From MH13 sp040219355 (lineage in GTDB: Bacteria; Pseudomonadota; Alphaproteobacteria; Rhizobiales; MH13): DNA of 64,000 nt. The position numbers and the translations under genes were made by a program. The stretch covers positions 434,001-498,000 of the forward strand of contig JAVJSN010000014.1 in NCBI GenBank assembly GCA_040219355.1. Reading direction: 5' to 3'. Of this stretch, positions 1-7,890 are shown one piece after another (position 1 is the first letter of the stretch; every line of letters starts with the position of its first letter). The notes beneath the pieces were generated by a model. That model was not told where the DNA came from, did not search any database, and saw only the letters and a program-made list of their open reading frames with translations.

Positions 1-10
1 CAAGTTGGTT

Positions 11-952
11 TTATTCCTGGATCGGCGCTTCGCGTTCAGTAACTTGGGGTTTTCGGCTGCTTAGTCGCGCGACAGCCAGCCCACCTAATATCAATCCCAG
101 ACCTGCAAGCAGACTCAGCGGAATTGGTTCTGCAAGCCAAAACGCGGCTATGGCGACGCCAAAAACTGGCACCAGATAGATGCTGAGCCCAAAATAGCTC
201 ATTCCAACAGTGCGGATTAGTCGGTAGCGCAAAATGTAAGCACCTCCGGTCGTGAGTGCTCCCAGATAGAGCGTTGCGAGCAAAGCATCCCGGCTAAGAC
301 CGGCCACAACACCTAAAACGTCAGGCATCAAAAAAGGTGTAGCAGTGAGCATTGCCACACTACCAAAGCCAAGAACCAGGCTTGCCAGTTGGTGAGAGGA
401 CAGATCAGTCATCCGTCGCACAAAGACGCCCGAAACTGCGTAGCAAGCGCTTGCCAAAAGCGCAGCCGCTTGGGCAAGACGGACCTCCATATCACCACCT
501 GACAGGCCGGTGAACGCATCGACTCCCAGAACCAGTGCAACTCCGGCAAACCCAACGGCAACACCCCCCACCTTGGGGCCGGAGAGGCGATCATCCTTGG
601 TTGCCATATGGCTCATCAGCAAACCAAACAACGGGCCCGCACCCATCAGAAGCGCCATCAACGAAGCGTTGATATGCTGCTGAGACCAGGACACCAGAAA
701 AAAGGGAATGATGAGGTTAAATGCACAAAGGAAGCCAAGAAAACCCCAGCTGGAGCGTGATGAAGGCCATATCCATCCGCGAGCCAGCGCATAGGGCAGA
801 AGGACCGCAAATCCAATCAGAACGCGGGCTAACACCAGACCGAATGGCCCAAATTCAGGCACTGCAATTTTGATGGCTGTAAAGGCAGAACCATAGATCG
901 CAGCAAGCAATACAAGCAACAAAATGTCGGAAAGGGTGGCGGTACGGATCAC
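11..952 (-). CDS. DMT-superfamily (EamA) transporter
   Basis: Inner-membrane permease of the drug/metabolite transporter superfamily, probably an exporter of small metabolites; the substrate cannot be told. The protein is almost wholly hydrophobic, with about ten transmembrane segments in two EamA repeats (start of the first: LLLVLLAAIYGSAFTAIKIA). I place the start at a GTG at position 952, giving 313 residues, the usual family size. The open frame continues about 94 codons upstream, but that part is hydrophilic and unlike the family. No clear Shine-Dalgarno supports the GTG, so the start is uncertain. It is transcribed away from the rhodanese gene. Family is secure, function is generic. Confidence 0.85.
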   Translation of the reverse strand: MIRTATLSDILLLVLLAAIYGSAFTAIKIAVPEFGPFGLVLARVLIGFAVLLPYALARGWIWPSSRSSWGFLGFLCAFNLIIPFFLVSWSQQHINASLMALLMGAGPLFGLLMSHMATKDDRLSGPKVGGVAVGFAGVALVLGVDAFTGLSGGDMEVRLAQAAALLASACYAVSGVFVRRMTDLSSHQLASLVLGFGSVAMLTATPFLMPDVLGVVAGLSRDALLATLYLGALTTGGAYILRYRLIRTVGMSYFGLSIYLVPVFGVAIAAFWLAEPIPLSLLAGLGLILGGLAVARLSSRKPQVTEREAPIQE

Positions 953-1274
953 CCAAGCAGCGATACCGTTGTCAAGCTTTGATGGCAATTGAGCGTTGAA
1001 GCCTTCACCATCAACAATTGAATTGCTGCTATGCAAAATTGATACCTTGCAGTGCGGTAAACAGTTCGTTAATGAGCCGCACGCCCTACTTGTGATCGTC
1101 ACGTGTACAGGGCTTGGTGAGGGCTTTATGGTCAATAGTGATACGGTTTCCTGCTGGTCGGCAGCGCGTTGGACAGTAGCGTGTGCCTTGTGCGTTGTTG
1201 CACTTGTTTGGTTCTTTGGCGGCTTTGAAACCACCGCTCTTGCAGTCGTGCCAAACTAAGCGGCACAATGCGTC

Positions 1275-1694
1275 ATGCATGACGCGTCCAACTTCCCAAA
1301 ATTTCTATCATGCGTGGCAGATATGGTCGCGACTGCTGACGCGTACGTCGGAAACGTCGACGTCGCACATTCTGCCGACATGCTGAGCGGGCCGGACATT
1401 CGCTTCATTGATGTGCGTGATGTGCGCGAGCTTTCAAAAACTGGTCGAATTCCAGGTGCAAAGCATTGCCCGCGCGGCATGCTGGAGTTTTGGATCGACA
1501 AGGAAAGCCCGTACCACAAGCCACTGTTTGCAGAGGACGCCCTATTCGTCTTCTATTGCGCCAGTGGATGGCGGTCGGCGCTTGCGGCTCAAACGGCCAA
1601 ACAGATGGGGTTGCGGCGGGTCACCCACCTCAAAGGCGGAATTACCGCCTGGATTGACGCAGGCAAACCGACGGAAAATCGTGAAGTGCCTTAA
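1275..1694 (+). CDS. rhodanese-like domain protein
   Basis: Single-domain rhodanese (139 residues), expected to carry sulfane sulfur as a cysteine persulfide in the cytoplasm. The CH2A-like part (IRFIDVRDVRELSKTGRIPGA) and the active-site loop CASGWRS with Cys95 are intact, so it is probably catalytic. An internal ATG at 1323 would give a product 16 residues shorter; neither start has a convincing ribosome site. It converges with an ArsR-type regulator gene whose stop lies 18 bases away. That pairing resembles the BigR/sulfur-oxidation theme of rhizobia, but no persulfide dioxygenase is seen nearby. Sulfur donor and acceptor are unknown. Confidence 0.85.
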   Translation: MHDASNFPKFLSCVADMVATADAYVGNVDVAHSADMLSGPDIRFIDVRDVRELSKTGRIPGAKHCPRGMLEFWIDKESPYHKPLFAEDALFVFYCASGWRSALAAQTAKQMGLRRVTHLKGGITAWIDAGKPTENREVP

Positions 1695-1712
1695 AACGCC
1701 AGCATTTTTTGA

Positions 1713-2042
1713 TCAGCGCGTAAAAATGTCTTGTAGTTTGACCAAAAGCTCTTCAACGCGCTCATCTGCAATGCGGTAGAAGGCCATCTGGCCATCCTTA
1801 CGAAAATCAACCAAATTGTCAGCCCGTAAACGTGCCAGATGTTGAGACATCGCTGATTGGCCAAGACTGATTGATTGCGAAAGAAACGAGACCGTGGCCT
1901 CGCCCTTGGCCGCAAGAAGGCACAAGATCATCAACCGTCGTTCGTTGGCTATGAGTTTGAGATAGGTCGCAGTTTCTGCCGCGTTGATGTTCAGCGATCC
2001 GTTACCGGCGCCTTGAGCTGAAAGGGGGGTCTGATCGTTCAT
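1713..2042 (-). CDS. ArsR/SmtB-family transcriptional regulator
   Basis: Small winged-helix repressor (109 residues). Residues about 22-95 carry the ArsR fold, with the recognition helix in the GQSAMSQHLARLRADNLV region followed by the wing (FRKDGQMAFYRI). The best family match by eye is the BigR/YgaV persulfide-sensing branch. BigR uses two cysteines. Here Cys41 in the helix after ERRLMIL is kept, but the C-terminal cysteine position reads IFTR, so a thiol pair cannot form. It may sense through a single Cys or sense something else. The gene is convergent with a rhodanese gene. No operator could be defined upstream. Confidence 0.85.
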   Translation of the reverse strand: MNDQTPLSAQGAGNGSLNINAAETATYLKLIANERRLMILCLLAAKGEATVSFLSQSISLGQSAMSQHLARLRADNLVDFRKDGQMAFYRIADERVEELLVKLQDIFTR

Positions 2043-2287
2043 AAGCGCCGTAATGCCGTTGTGTTGTTATCGACCAAACAGACTTGCGACTGGTCTACCG
2101 CAAACGCCCCATCTGGAAAACATAACCTAGCTCTCACGACCCGTCGGCGCCTATCCGGGATGCCCCATACTTTGTCACGCGCTTGAGTTGAAAGACGTTC
2201 GCCATTGTCGCTTCAGGAGCTGTGGATGGCGAAAACATATGCGTAGTTTCCCTTGGAAGTGGACCAGTAGAAGGGCATGATGGCCAC

Positions 2288-2728
2288 ATGAGCCTTCATC
2301 TCCTTAAGCTTTGCGTCGGTGCCGAATCGCTGGAAGACCACCGAGACTGGATCGCGCAAACATTGGAACGCAAACGACGCGCTGGGCTGTCTGAAGAGCA
2401 GCTGCACACGACCCGCATGGTGCCCAAACAACGAGACGCTCTTCTCAATGGCGGCTCACTCTATTGGGTGATCAAAGGCAGCATTCAAGGTCGCCAAAAG
2501 CTGCTCGACATTCGTCCTTTCAAGGACGAAGAGGGCATCAGCCGTTGCCATCTGGTGATGGAACCGATTTTGATCGCTACGCGCCCGCAGCCACGACGAC
2601 CATTTCAGGGATGGCGCTACCTCAAGGCCAGCGACGCGCCTGCTGATCTATCAGAAACGACAGGCGATGATTTGAGGACCATTGAGCCTGCGATGCGACG
2701 AGATCTGATAGAGCTCGGCCTGCTCTAA
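2288..2728 (+). CDS. DUF1489 family protein
   Basis: Conserved alphaproteobacterial protein of unknown function, 146 residues from the ATG at 2288, where the typical N-terminus MSLHLLKLCVGAESLEDHRD begins. A GTG start 22 codons upstream is open and has AGGAG only 2 bases before it, too close to be convincing. There is no signal peptide or membrane segment. The middle, from RMVPKQRDALLNGGSLYWVIKG on, is rich in basic and aromatic residues and could bind nucleic acid; that is only inference. Its stop codon overlaps the panC stop codon by 4 bases, tail to tail. Confidence 0.8.
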   Translation: MSLHLLKLCVGAESLEDHRDWIAQTLERKRRAGLSEEQLHTTRMVPKQRDALLNGGSLYWVIKGSIQGRQKLLDIRPFKDEEGISRCHLVMEPILIATRPQPRRPFQGWRYLKASDAPADLSETTGDDLRTIEPAMRRDLIELGLL

Positions 2729-3558
2729 ACGGCAATGTTGTCGATCAATCGTGTTTTACCTAGCCACGCAGCGGCAAGCAGACGAGCCGATTCAAGATTA
2801 TCCGCCGGACCCAGTGTTTGCGCATCACGCAGCGCGATGTAGTCCACCTTAAAACCAGCGGCTTGCGCATGGGTCACAGCGTTAGCGATGGCCTCGGTTT
2901 CACCGGTACCAGATCGCAAGGCATCGCGGCAGATATGAAGCGCACGGTTCAACTCTGGTGAACGCTTGCGCTCCTCCTTGGAAAGATAGGCATTGCGCGA
3001 GGACAGAGCCAGACCGTCCGGCTCGCGAATCGTCGGACTGCCGTGGATCGCAACGGGGATTTTAAGATCCGCCACCATCCGTTTGATAACAAGCAGTTGC
3101 TGGTAATCTTTCTCACCAAACACAGCCACATCACACATGGCCGCTAACAGAAGACGGCTCACAACCGTTGCCACACCATGAAAAAAATGCGGACGGAAGT
3201 CGCTCTCAAGGCCGAGGGCAGGGCCTTCCATCACAATGCGCGTGGCATCCAAAGGTCCATACATCTCTGCCACGTCTGGCACGAACACCGCGTGCACACC
3301 CGTTTTCTCAAGTGCTTCCAAGTCAACTTGTTCTTGACGTGGGTACCGATCCAAATCCTCGTTGGGGCCAAATTGTGTAGGATTGACAAAGATGGTTGCA
3401 ATCACAGCATCGGCCAAAGTTGCCGCATGCGCTATCAGCGCGAGATGTCCCTGGTGTAATGCGCCCATGGTCGGAACAAGCGCGCTGGTTTTCCCAACAG
3501 CGCGCAGCTCTGACTGGGTTTGGCGAAGAGAAGCGGTCGTGCGGCAGACTGTAATCAT
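2725..3558 (-). CDS. panC: pantothenate synthetase (pantoate--beta-alanine ligase)
   Basis: Cytoplasmic ligase that joins pantoate and beta-alanine at the cost of ATP to AMP, the last step of pantothenate synthesis. The start was set at the ATG at 3558, giving 277 residues, close to the usual 280; the frame is open 53 codons further up but that stretch is not PanC-like. Nucleotidyltransferase motifs are complete: the HIGH-type MGALHQGHLALI, QFGPNEDLDRYPR for pantoate, FGEKDYQQ, and the KMSKS-type SSRNAYLS. panB, often next door, is not adjacent here. It is divergent from the VWA gene and convergent with DUF1489. Confidence 0.96.
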   Translation of the reverse strand: MITVCRTTASLRQTQSELRAVGKTSALVPTMGALHQGHLALIAHAATLADAVIATIFVNPTQFGPNEDLDRYPRQEQVDLEALEKTGVHAVFVPDVAEMYGPLDATRIVMEGPALGLESDFRPHFFHGVATVVSRLLLAAMCDVAVFGEKDYQQLLVIKRMVADLKIPVAIHGSPTIREPDGLALSSRNAYLSKEERKRSPELNRALHICRDALRSGTGETEAIANAVTHAQAAGFKVDYIALRDAQTLGPADNLESARLLAAAWLGKTRLIDNIAV

Positions 3559-3691
3559 CAAAATTTGAACTGCGTTGAGGCAGAAATCCAGGCAATGTGG
3601 ACGACAAATCCGCGCTATGGCTGGGATACCCAGCGCGTCTGCACGCCCTATACCCTTCCAAAGTGTGCTTGTGCATCCCAAATGATGGCTC

Positions 3692-4399
3692 ATGAAGAAA
3701 CAAACACCCACGCTCAAAGGTCAGTCTGAACCGAAGACGCAATCCACAAAAGGCTCCGTGGATGCTTTTGTCACTGCGCTTGGCACGGCGCCGAAGCCAG
3801 GTTCAACCGGACGGCTACTGTTCGCATTAGATGCCACGCTAAGTCGCGAGCGCACATGGGACAGAGCCATGCACATCCAGTCCTCTATGTTTGCCGAGGC
3901 GAACACAGTGAACGGCCTGGCGATGAAGCTCATCTATTTCCGGGGTTTTGATGAATGCCGAGCGTCTGCTTGGCAGAAAGACGGAAAATCGCTGGCCCGA
4001 TTGATGCAGGGGATTGGATGTTTAGGTGGACAAACCCAGATTGGTCGTATCCTGCGTTTTGCTCGCAAAGAAATCTCCAAAGCGCCTGTCCCGGCCATGG
4101 TTTACATAGGCGATGCTGTTGAAGAGGGACCCGATGCGCTCAGCCAACAGGCCGGCGAACTTGGTATGCTCGGTTGTAAGCTTTTCATATTCCATGAAGG
4201 ACACGATAGAATGGCTGCCAGCGTGTTTCGATCGATGGCCGCCAACTCTGGCGGCGGATATTTTCAGTTTGATGGACGCTCTGCGGAAACGTTAGCTAGG
4301 CTGTTGAAGGCCGTTGCTCGCTATGCCTCCGGTGGGCGAACAGCTTTGGAAAGCTCATCTGGCCGAGAAGGGCAGATGCTGTTGGAGCAAATGCGATGA
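3692..4399 (+). CDS. VWA-like domain protein, partner of a membrane J-protein
   Basis: Protein of 235 residues with a hydrophilic N-terminal tail (about 1-35) and one von Willebrand A-type Rossmann domain. The metal (MIDAS) loop is visible as D47-A-T-L-S51 after the buried strand GRLLFAL, and an acidic YIGDAVEEGPD loop lies near residue 150. It has no signal peptide or membrane segment, so it is cytoplasmic. Its stop overlaps the next ATG (ATGA), so it is translationally coupled to a membrane-anchored J-domain protein. Bacterial VWA proteins often hold complexes together with chaperones or AAA ATPases; which complex is unknown. Confidence 0.7.
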   Translation: MKKQTPTLKGQSEPKTQSTKGSVDAFVTALGTAPKPGSTGRLLFALDATLSRERTWDRAMHIQSSMFAEANTVNGLAMKLIYFRGFDECRASAWQKDGKSLARLMQGIGCLGGQTQIGRILRFARKEISKAPVPAMVYIGDAVEEGPDALSQQAGELGMLGCKLFIFHEGHDRMAASVFRSMAANSGGGYFQFDGRSAETLARLLKAVARYASGGRTALESSSGREGQMLLEQMR

Positions 4400-5127
4400 T
4401 CTATCTGGTGTTCGGTTTGGCGCTGCTGGCGATGTTCTTGCTAGCAGGCCGCGCTCTAACGCGTATCCCCGCAGCCAAGATCGCCCAGCACGCCCGTTTT
4501 GGTGGTATCGCTTTGTTAGTGGGGCTGGCAGGGCTGCTTCTGCTCACTGGGCGCTTTGGCGCAATGAGCCACGTTTTTGCTTTGGCCAACCACGCCATGC
4601 GCAACCGCGCAATGTTTCGCGGGCGTCCAAAGGGATTTGATGATGTGGATGGCGCCTATGGTGCCAACGCCTCAGAAAACGGGCCAACGGTGCGCACCAA
4701 ATATCTTGAGATGAGGCTTGATCAAAACTCCGGCGATATTGCCGGAAGTTTTGTCGATGGCCCTTGGAAGGGCAGAGGCCTCAATGACTGTTCACGTGAA
4801 GATCTGATAACCGCGCTCGACGCAGTGAGCGATGATGGGGAAAGTACCAGGCTTTTAGAAGCGTACTTGGACCGCACGTTTGCCGGTTGGCGAGAACACC
4901 ATAACCAGCGGACGGGAGACCGGAGCGCCAGCGCGCCGAATGCGGGCGGCATGGCTGAAGACGAGGCCTACGAGGTCCTGGGGCTTGAGCCGGGCGCCGA
5001 GGCTGAGGCCATTCGTGCGGCGCACAGGCGTCTCATGGCCAGCATCCATCCCGACAGAGGCGGATCGACGTACCTTGCGGCCAAGGTCAATCTTGCCAAA
5101 GAAGTTCTCTTGAAGTTGCACGGCTGA
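4396..5127 (+). CDS. membrane-anchored J-domain (DnaJ-like) protein
   Basis: Protein of 243 residues with two hydrophobic segments at about 2-17 and 36-52, a middle cytoplasmic part, and a short C-terminal J domain (from about 190) with the invariant HPD motif at 218-220 followed by RGG. This architecture resembles the Pam18/Tim14 and DjlA type of tethered J-proteins, which stimulate Hsp70 (DnaK) at a membrane. There is no Gly/Phe or zinc-finger region, so it is not DnaJ itself. The coupled upstream VWA protein is the obvious partner. A short intergenic gap separates it from a convergent carboxypeptidase gene. Client proteins are unknown. Confidence 0.82.
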   Translation: MIYLVFGLALLAMFLLAGRALTRIPAAKIAQHARFGGIALLVGLAGLLLLTGRFGAMSHVFALANHAMRNRAMFRGRPKGFDDVDGAYGANASENGPTVRTKYLEMRLDQNSGDIAGSFVDGPWKGRGLNDCSREDLITALDAVSDDGESTRLLEAYLDRTFAGWREHHNQRTGDRSASAPNAGGMAEDEAYEVLGLEPGAEAEAIRAAHRRLMASIHPDRGGSTYLAAKVNLAKEVLLKLHG

Positions 5128-5176
5128 TACTCCTGAAAACAAAAAAGCCGAGTGAAAATATCGGATGCGACCGTTC

Positions 5177-6541
5177 CTAGCGGTCGGGACGCACCGCCAA
5201 GCAAGCAAAACTGCGAGCCTCAAGGGCGCTGCATGCTGCTTGCGCGACGTCTCGACTGTTGAAACCTCCGAAGCGTGCGCGCCAAAGTGTATTGCCATTG
5301 GATTGGACGCTCTGCGTATACGGCGTCCGAGTGGTCAGGTCGCTAAAGCTTCCACGCGCTTGCGCCAGCATATCAACCGCCGCCTCTTGGCTGGGCATCG
5401 CACCGATTTGAATCGTCCAGCCACCGTCGGGAACACTTCCCAACTGCATACCACCCGAGGATGCTGTCGATGTCGGCGCGGCAGGCGAATGTGTTGCCAC
5501 CATGCTGGCTGATGCTGGTGCTGATACGGTGGCAACTTCGACAGCGGCGAGCGGTGCCGGCAGTGGCTGGGGCGGCGCTGATGCCATCATGGCGTTGGCA
5601 GCTGCAAACGCGACAGCAGGCAACGCTGCTGGGTGCGGAACAGGAGAGGGCGGCGCATATTGTGCACGAGCAACAACCATGCTCGCGGTCCGTGGCCCTG
5701 TTGAGGCTTGTGGCAAGTGCCGAGCAATCAAATCACGCATGTGCGCATTACGGCTGGCGCCCGTGCGCCCACCCATAACAACAGCGACGATATGGCGACC
5801 ACCATCGTTGACTGACGAGAGCAGGTTAAAACCGGACGCGCGAATGTAGCCGGTTTTGATGCCATCAACGCCGCGCACGGTTCCAAGCAGCCGGTTATGG
5901 TTGCGATAGGTGCGGCCTGCGTAGCGGAAACTTGTGGTGGAAAAGACCTGGTAGCGTTGCGGGAAACGCTCATAAATTGCCCGGCCCATCAGCACCATAT
6001 CATGCGCTGTAGTGGTCTGCTCCCGATTGGGCAGGCCGGACGCGTTGCGGAATGTTGTGTTGCTCATGCCGATCCGGCGCGCCGTCTCGGTCATACGCTG
6101 AGCGAAACTCCACTCGGTACCACCAATATGCTCCGCCACAACAGACGCAGCATCATTGGCAGATTTGGTGACAAGCGAAAGCATTGCATCACGCACGGTG
6201 ATGGTTTGGCCGCTGCGTAGGCCAAGCTCTGATGGAGGTTGAGCTTGAGCGTGAGCAGACACGTTCATGCGCGTGTCGAGAGAAAGGCGCCCGGCCTCCA
6301 ATTCTTCGAACAAGATGTAAAGCGTCATCACCTTTGTAAGCGAAGCCGGGAAGCGCGGTGCATTCGCGTGACGTGAAAACAGGACTTCGCCGTTGCGCGC
6401 GTCGACAACCAATGCGGCGTACCTTGGATTGGCATTCGCCTGCATAGGCCCGCCGAAAGATCCAAACAAAACACCAAACGCAACAAGCAGTGCAAACAAC
6501 GCTTGCACCAACGATACTCTACGCAACACACTACCACCCAT
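5177..6541 (-). CDS. D-alanyl-D-alanine carboxypeptidase with SPOR domain
   Basis: Periplasmic penicillin-binding protein of the peptidase S11 (PBP5/6) family, which trims the terminal D-Ala from peptidoglycan stem peptides. It has an N-terminal signal or anchor (hydrophobic residues 11-30, then MQANA) and complete active-site motifs: S67-L-T-K70, S127-A-N129 and K229-T-G231. A long Ala/Pro-rich linker (about 280-370) leads to a C-terminal SPOR domain (about 374-454), which binds denuded glycan strands and suggests placement at the division septum. S11 plus SPOR is common in Hyphomicrobiales. A second S11 protein lies at 50488-51717. It is divergent from the phasin gene. Confidence 0.93.
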   Translation of the reverse strand: MGGSVLRRVSLVQALFALLVAFGVLFGSFGGPMQANANPRYAALVVDARNGEVLFSRHANAPRFPASLTKVMTLYILFEELEAGRLSLDTRMNVSAHAQAQPPSELGLRSGQTITVRDAMLSLVTKSANDAASVVAEHIGGTEWSFAQRMTETARRIGMSNTTFRNASGLPNREQTTTAHDMVLMGRAIYERFPQRYQVFSTTSFRYAGRTYRNHNRLLGTVRGVDGIKTGYIRASGFNLLSSVNDGGRHIVAVVMGGRTGASRNAHMRDLIARHLPQASTGPRTASMVVARAQYAPPSPVPHPAALPAVAFAAANAMMASAPPQPLPAPLAAVEVATVSAPASASMVATHSPAAPTSTASSGGMQLGSVPDGGWTIQIGAMPSQEAAVDMLAQARGSFSDLTTRTPYTQSVQSNGNTLWRARFGGFNSRDVAQAACSALEARSFACLAVRPDR

Positions 6542-6684
6542 CGGTTTTCCGGCTCAAAAAACGCGAACCGGTACGCCCCCAAAGCTTTCCACCCTGCAGA
6601 ACGCGCAAGGACCGAGCTTTGGCCGCCAAAATAGATTTCGGAGGGTTTCAGAAGGGTTAAACACGCGGCATAAATTGCAGTTTG

Positions 6685-6747
6685 TGCAGCGCAGCAATTT
6701 TGCCTTGACTTTCATATTGCATTGCACATATATCGTTGTGCGCTGCA
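6685..6747 (+). promoter_or_regulatory. phasin promoter inside an inverted repeat (candidate PhaR operator)
   Basis: A sigma70-like promoter, TTGACT (6705-6710), 17 bases, ATATAT (6728-6733), is bracketed by a perfect 9-base inverted repeat: TGCAGCGCA at 6685-6693 and TGCGCTGCA at 6739-6747. Known PhaR sites in alphaproteobacteria are TGC/GCA-rich and lie on phasin promoters, so these arms are good operator candidates. The surrounding DNA is AT-rich compared with the genes. The promoter-to-start distance leaves a leader of roughly 60 bases. The assignment to PhaR is inference. Confidence 0.55.
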
Positions 6748-6798
6748 AACATTTTGCGGCACATTATTCGTTACGCAACCCTTATGGAGCTAAGGACA

Positions 6799-7131
6799 AT
6801 GATGACCAATTTTGATGAAGTGCAAAAAGCCGGCAAAGAAAACATGGATTTGGCAATGGCCTCTATGGCCGCCATGTCTAAAGGTGTTCAGGCTCTGGCT
6901 TTGGAAACCCAAGACTATTCCAAGAAAGCTATGGAAACCGGTTCCGCAGCCATGGAAGATCTTCTCGCTGCTAAGTCCTTGGACAAAGCCGTTGAAGTGC
7001 AGTCCGATTACATGAAGTCTGCTTACGAAGCGTTTGTGGGCCAGGCAACCAAAGTCAACGAAATGTTCGTTGACTTGGCAAAAGAGAGCTACAAGCCTTA
7101 CGAAGGCATGTTCGCCAAAGTCGGCAAATAA
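6799..7131 (+). CDS. phasin family protein
   Basis: Small, Cys-free amphipathic helical protein (110 residues) of the phasin family, which coats polyhydroxyalkanoate granules. The first of two adjacent ATGs (6799) is preceded by GGAGCTAAGGA, a good ribosome site; the open frame further upstream runs back through the promoter and is not coding. The typical core is present: AMEDLLAAKSLDKAVEVQSD, then YMKSAYEAFVGQATKVNEMF. Codons are strongly biased (GCC, AAG, GAA), as in highly expressed genes. No PHA synthase or PhaR gene is in the window. A strong terminator follows. It suggests that the organism makes PHA. Confidence 0.88.
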   Translation: MMTNFDEVQKAGKENMDLAMASMAAMSKGVQALALETQDYSKKAMETGSAAMEDLLAAKSLDKAVEVQSDYMKSAYEAFVGQATKVNEMFVDLAKESYKPYEGMFAKVGK

Positions 7132-7461
7132 ACTGACACGGTTGTTTTGACCCGCCTGAGCGGCGGATTCAAAATGACATTTTGAGAGTTGATGGGTTTG
7201 TAAAGCCCGTCTTGCTCCAACTGTCTCAAGGAGGGCTGGTGCCATTGGCACCGGCCCTTTCTGGTTTTTGGGACCTCTTCACATTGCCGCCCCTTTAAAT
7301 GTCGTCATAGACGCATATTTGATAAGCTATGCCCGCCAGATAATTGGCCTTGATGGCATCGCTATTGTGCTTCACCATTCAACCCAAATCAGCCAGCACG
7401 CAAATGTGTGCTTTGTGGTAGCCAATCCGTGCTCGACGAACCGATCCGATTCAAACACCCA
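7132..7461. other. intergenic region between phasin and clpS
   Basis: No gene is convincing here. The first half is the phasin 3' untranslated region, with a small perfect palindrome (CAAAATG-A-CATTTTG, 7170-7184) and the terminator listed separately. The second half (about 7270-7461) should hold the clpS promoter, but I could not single out -35/-10 boxes with confidence. Confidence 0.5.
7232..7268 (+). terminator. rho-independent terminator of the phasin gene
   Basis: A 12-base-pair stem with one G-U pair (7232-7243 with 7247-7258), a three-base loop ATT, then a T-rich tract ending in TTTTT. It lies 100 bases after the phasin stop. Confidence 0.85.
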
Positions 7462-7881
7462 ATGATGTCCAACTTGCTTGAAACAACTTTGCCTAACAAT
7501 CTAACGATGCCTTACGCTATGGCAGTTGCCACCTCGCCATTGCTTTCTGCGGACGGGGCCGACGATGGAGGTGAAGGCGGTTCTGGGAACGGCACCGCGG
7601 TTATTACGCGCACCAAACCCAAGGTGAAGCGGCCCAATCTTTACCGCGTTCTGCTCCTCAATGATGACTACACACCAATGGAGTTTGTCGTGCTGGTCCT
7701 AGAGCGATTCTTCCGCAAGACACGCGATGAAGCAACTCAGATAATGCTGCACGTTCACCAAAACGGTGTTGGAGAGTGCGGCGTCTATACCTACGAAGTG
7801 GCGGAAACCAAAGTGACTCAGGTCATGGACTTTGCCCGTCAAAATCAACATCCTTTGCAATGTGTTATGGAAAAAAAGTGA
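7462..7881 (+). CDS. clpS: ATP-dependent Clp protease adaptor ClpS
   Basis: Adaptor that binds the ClpA N-domain and hands N-degron substrates to ClpAP. The conserved core begins at about residue 50 (GTAVITRTKPKVKRPNLYRV) and carries LLNDDYTPMEFVV, the FFRKTRDEATQIMLHVHQ segment and VYTYEVAETKV, the parts that form the N-degron pocket. The N-terminus is uncertain: ATGs at 7462, 7465, 7507 and 7519 are in frame and none has a clear Shine-Dalgarno; the first gives 139 residues. clpA starts 9 bases after the stop, so the two are co-transcribed and probably co-translated. Confidence 0.95.
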   Translation: MMSNLLETTLPNNLTMPYAMAVATSPLLSADGADDGGEGGSGNGTAVITRTKPKVKRPNLYRVLLLNDDYTPMEFVVLVLERFFRKTRDEATQIMLHVHQNGVGECGVYTYEVAETKVTQVMDFARQNQHPLQCVMEKK

Positions 7882-7890
7882 GAGCCGCCT

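Noticed and set aside
3559..3742. N-terminal extension of panC and an overlapping minus-strand frame
   Set aside because: The extra residues are not PanC-like and overlap the start of the VWA gene; the ATG at 3558 gives the normal length.
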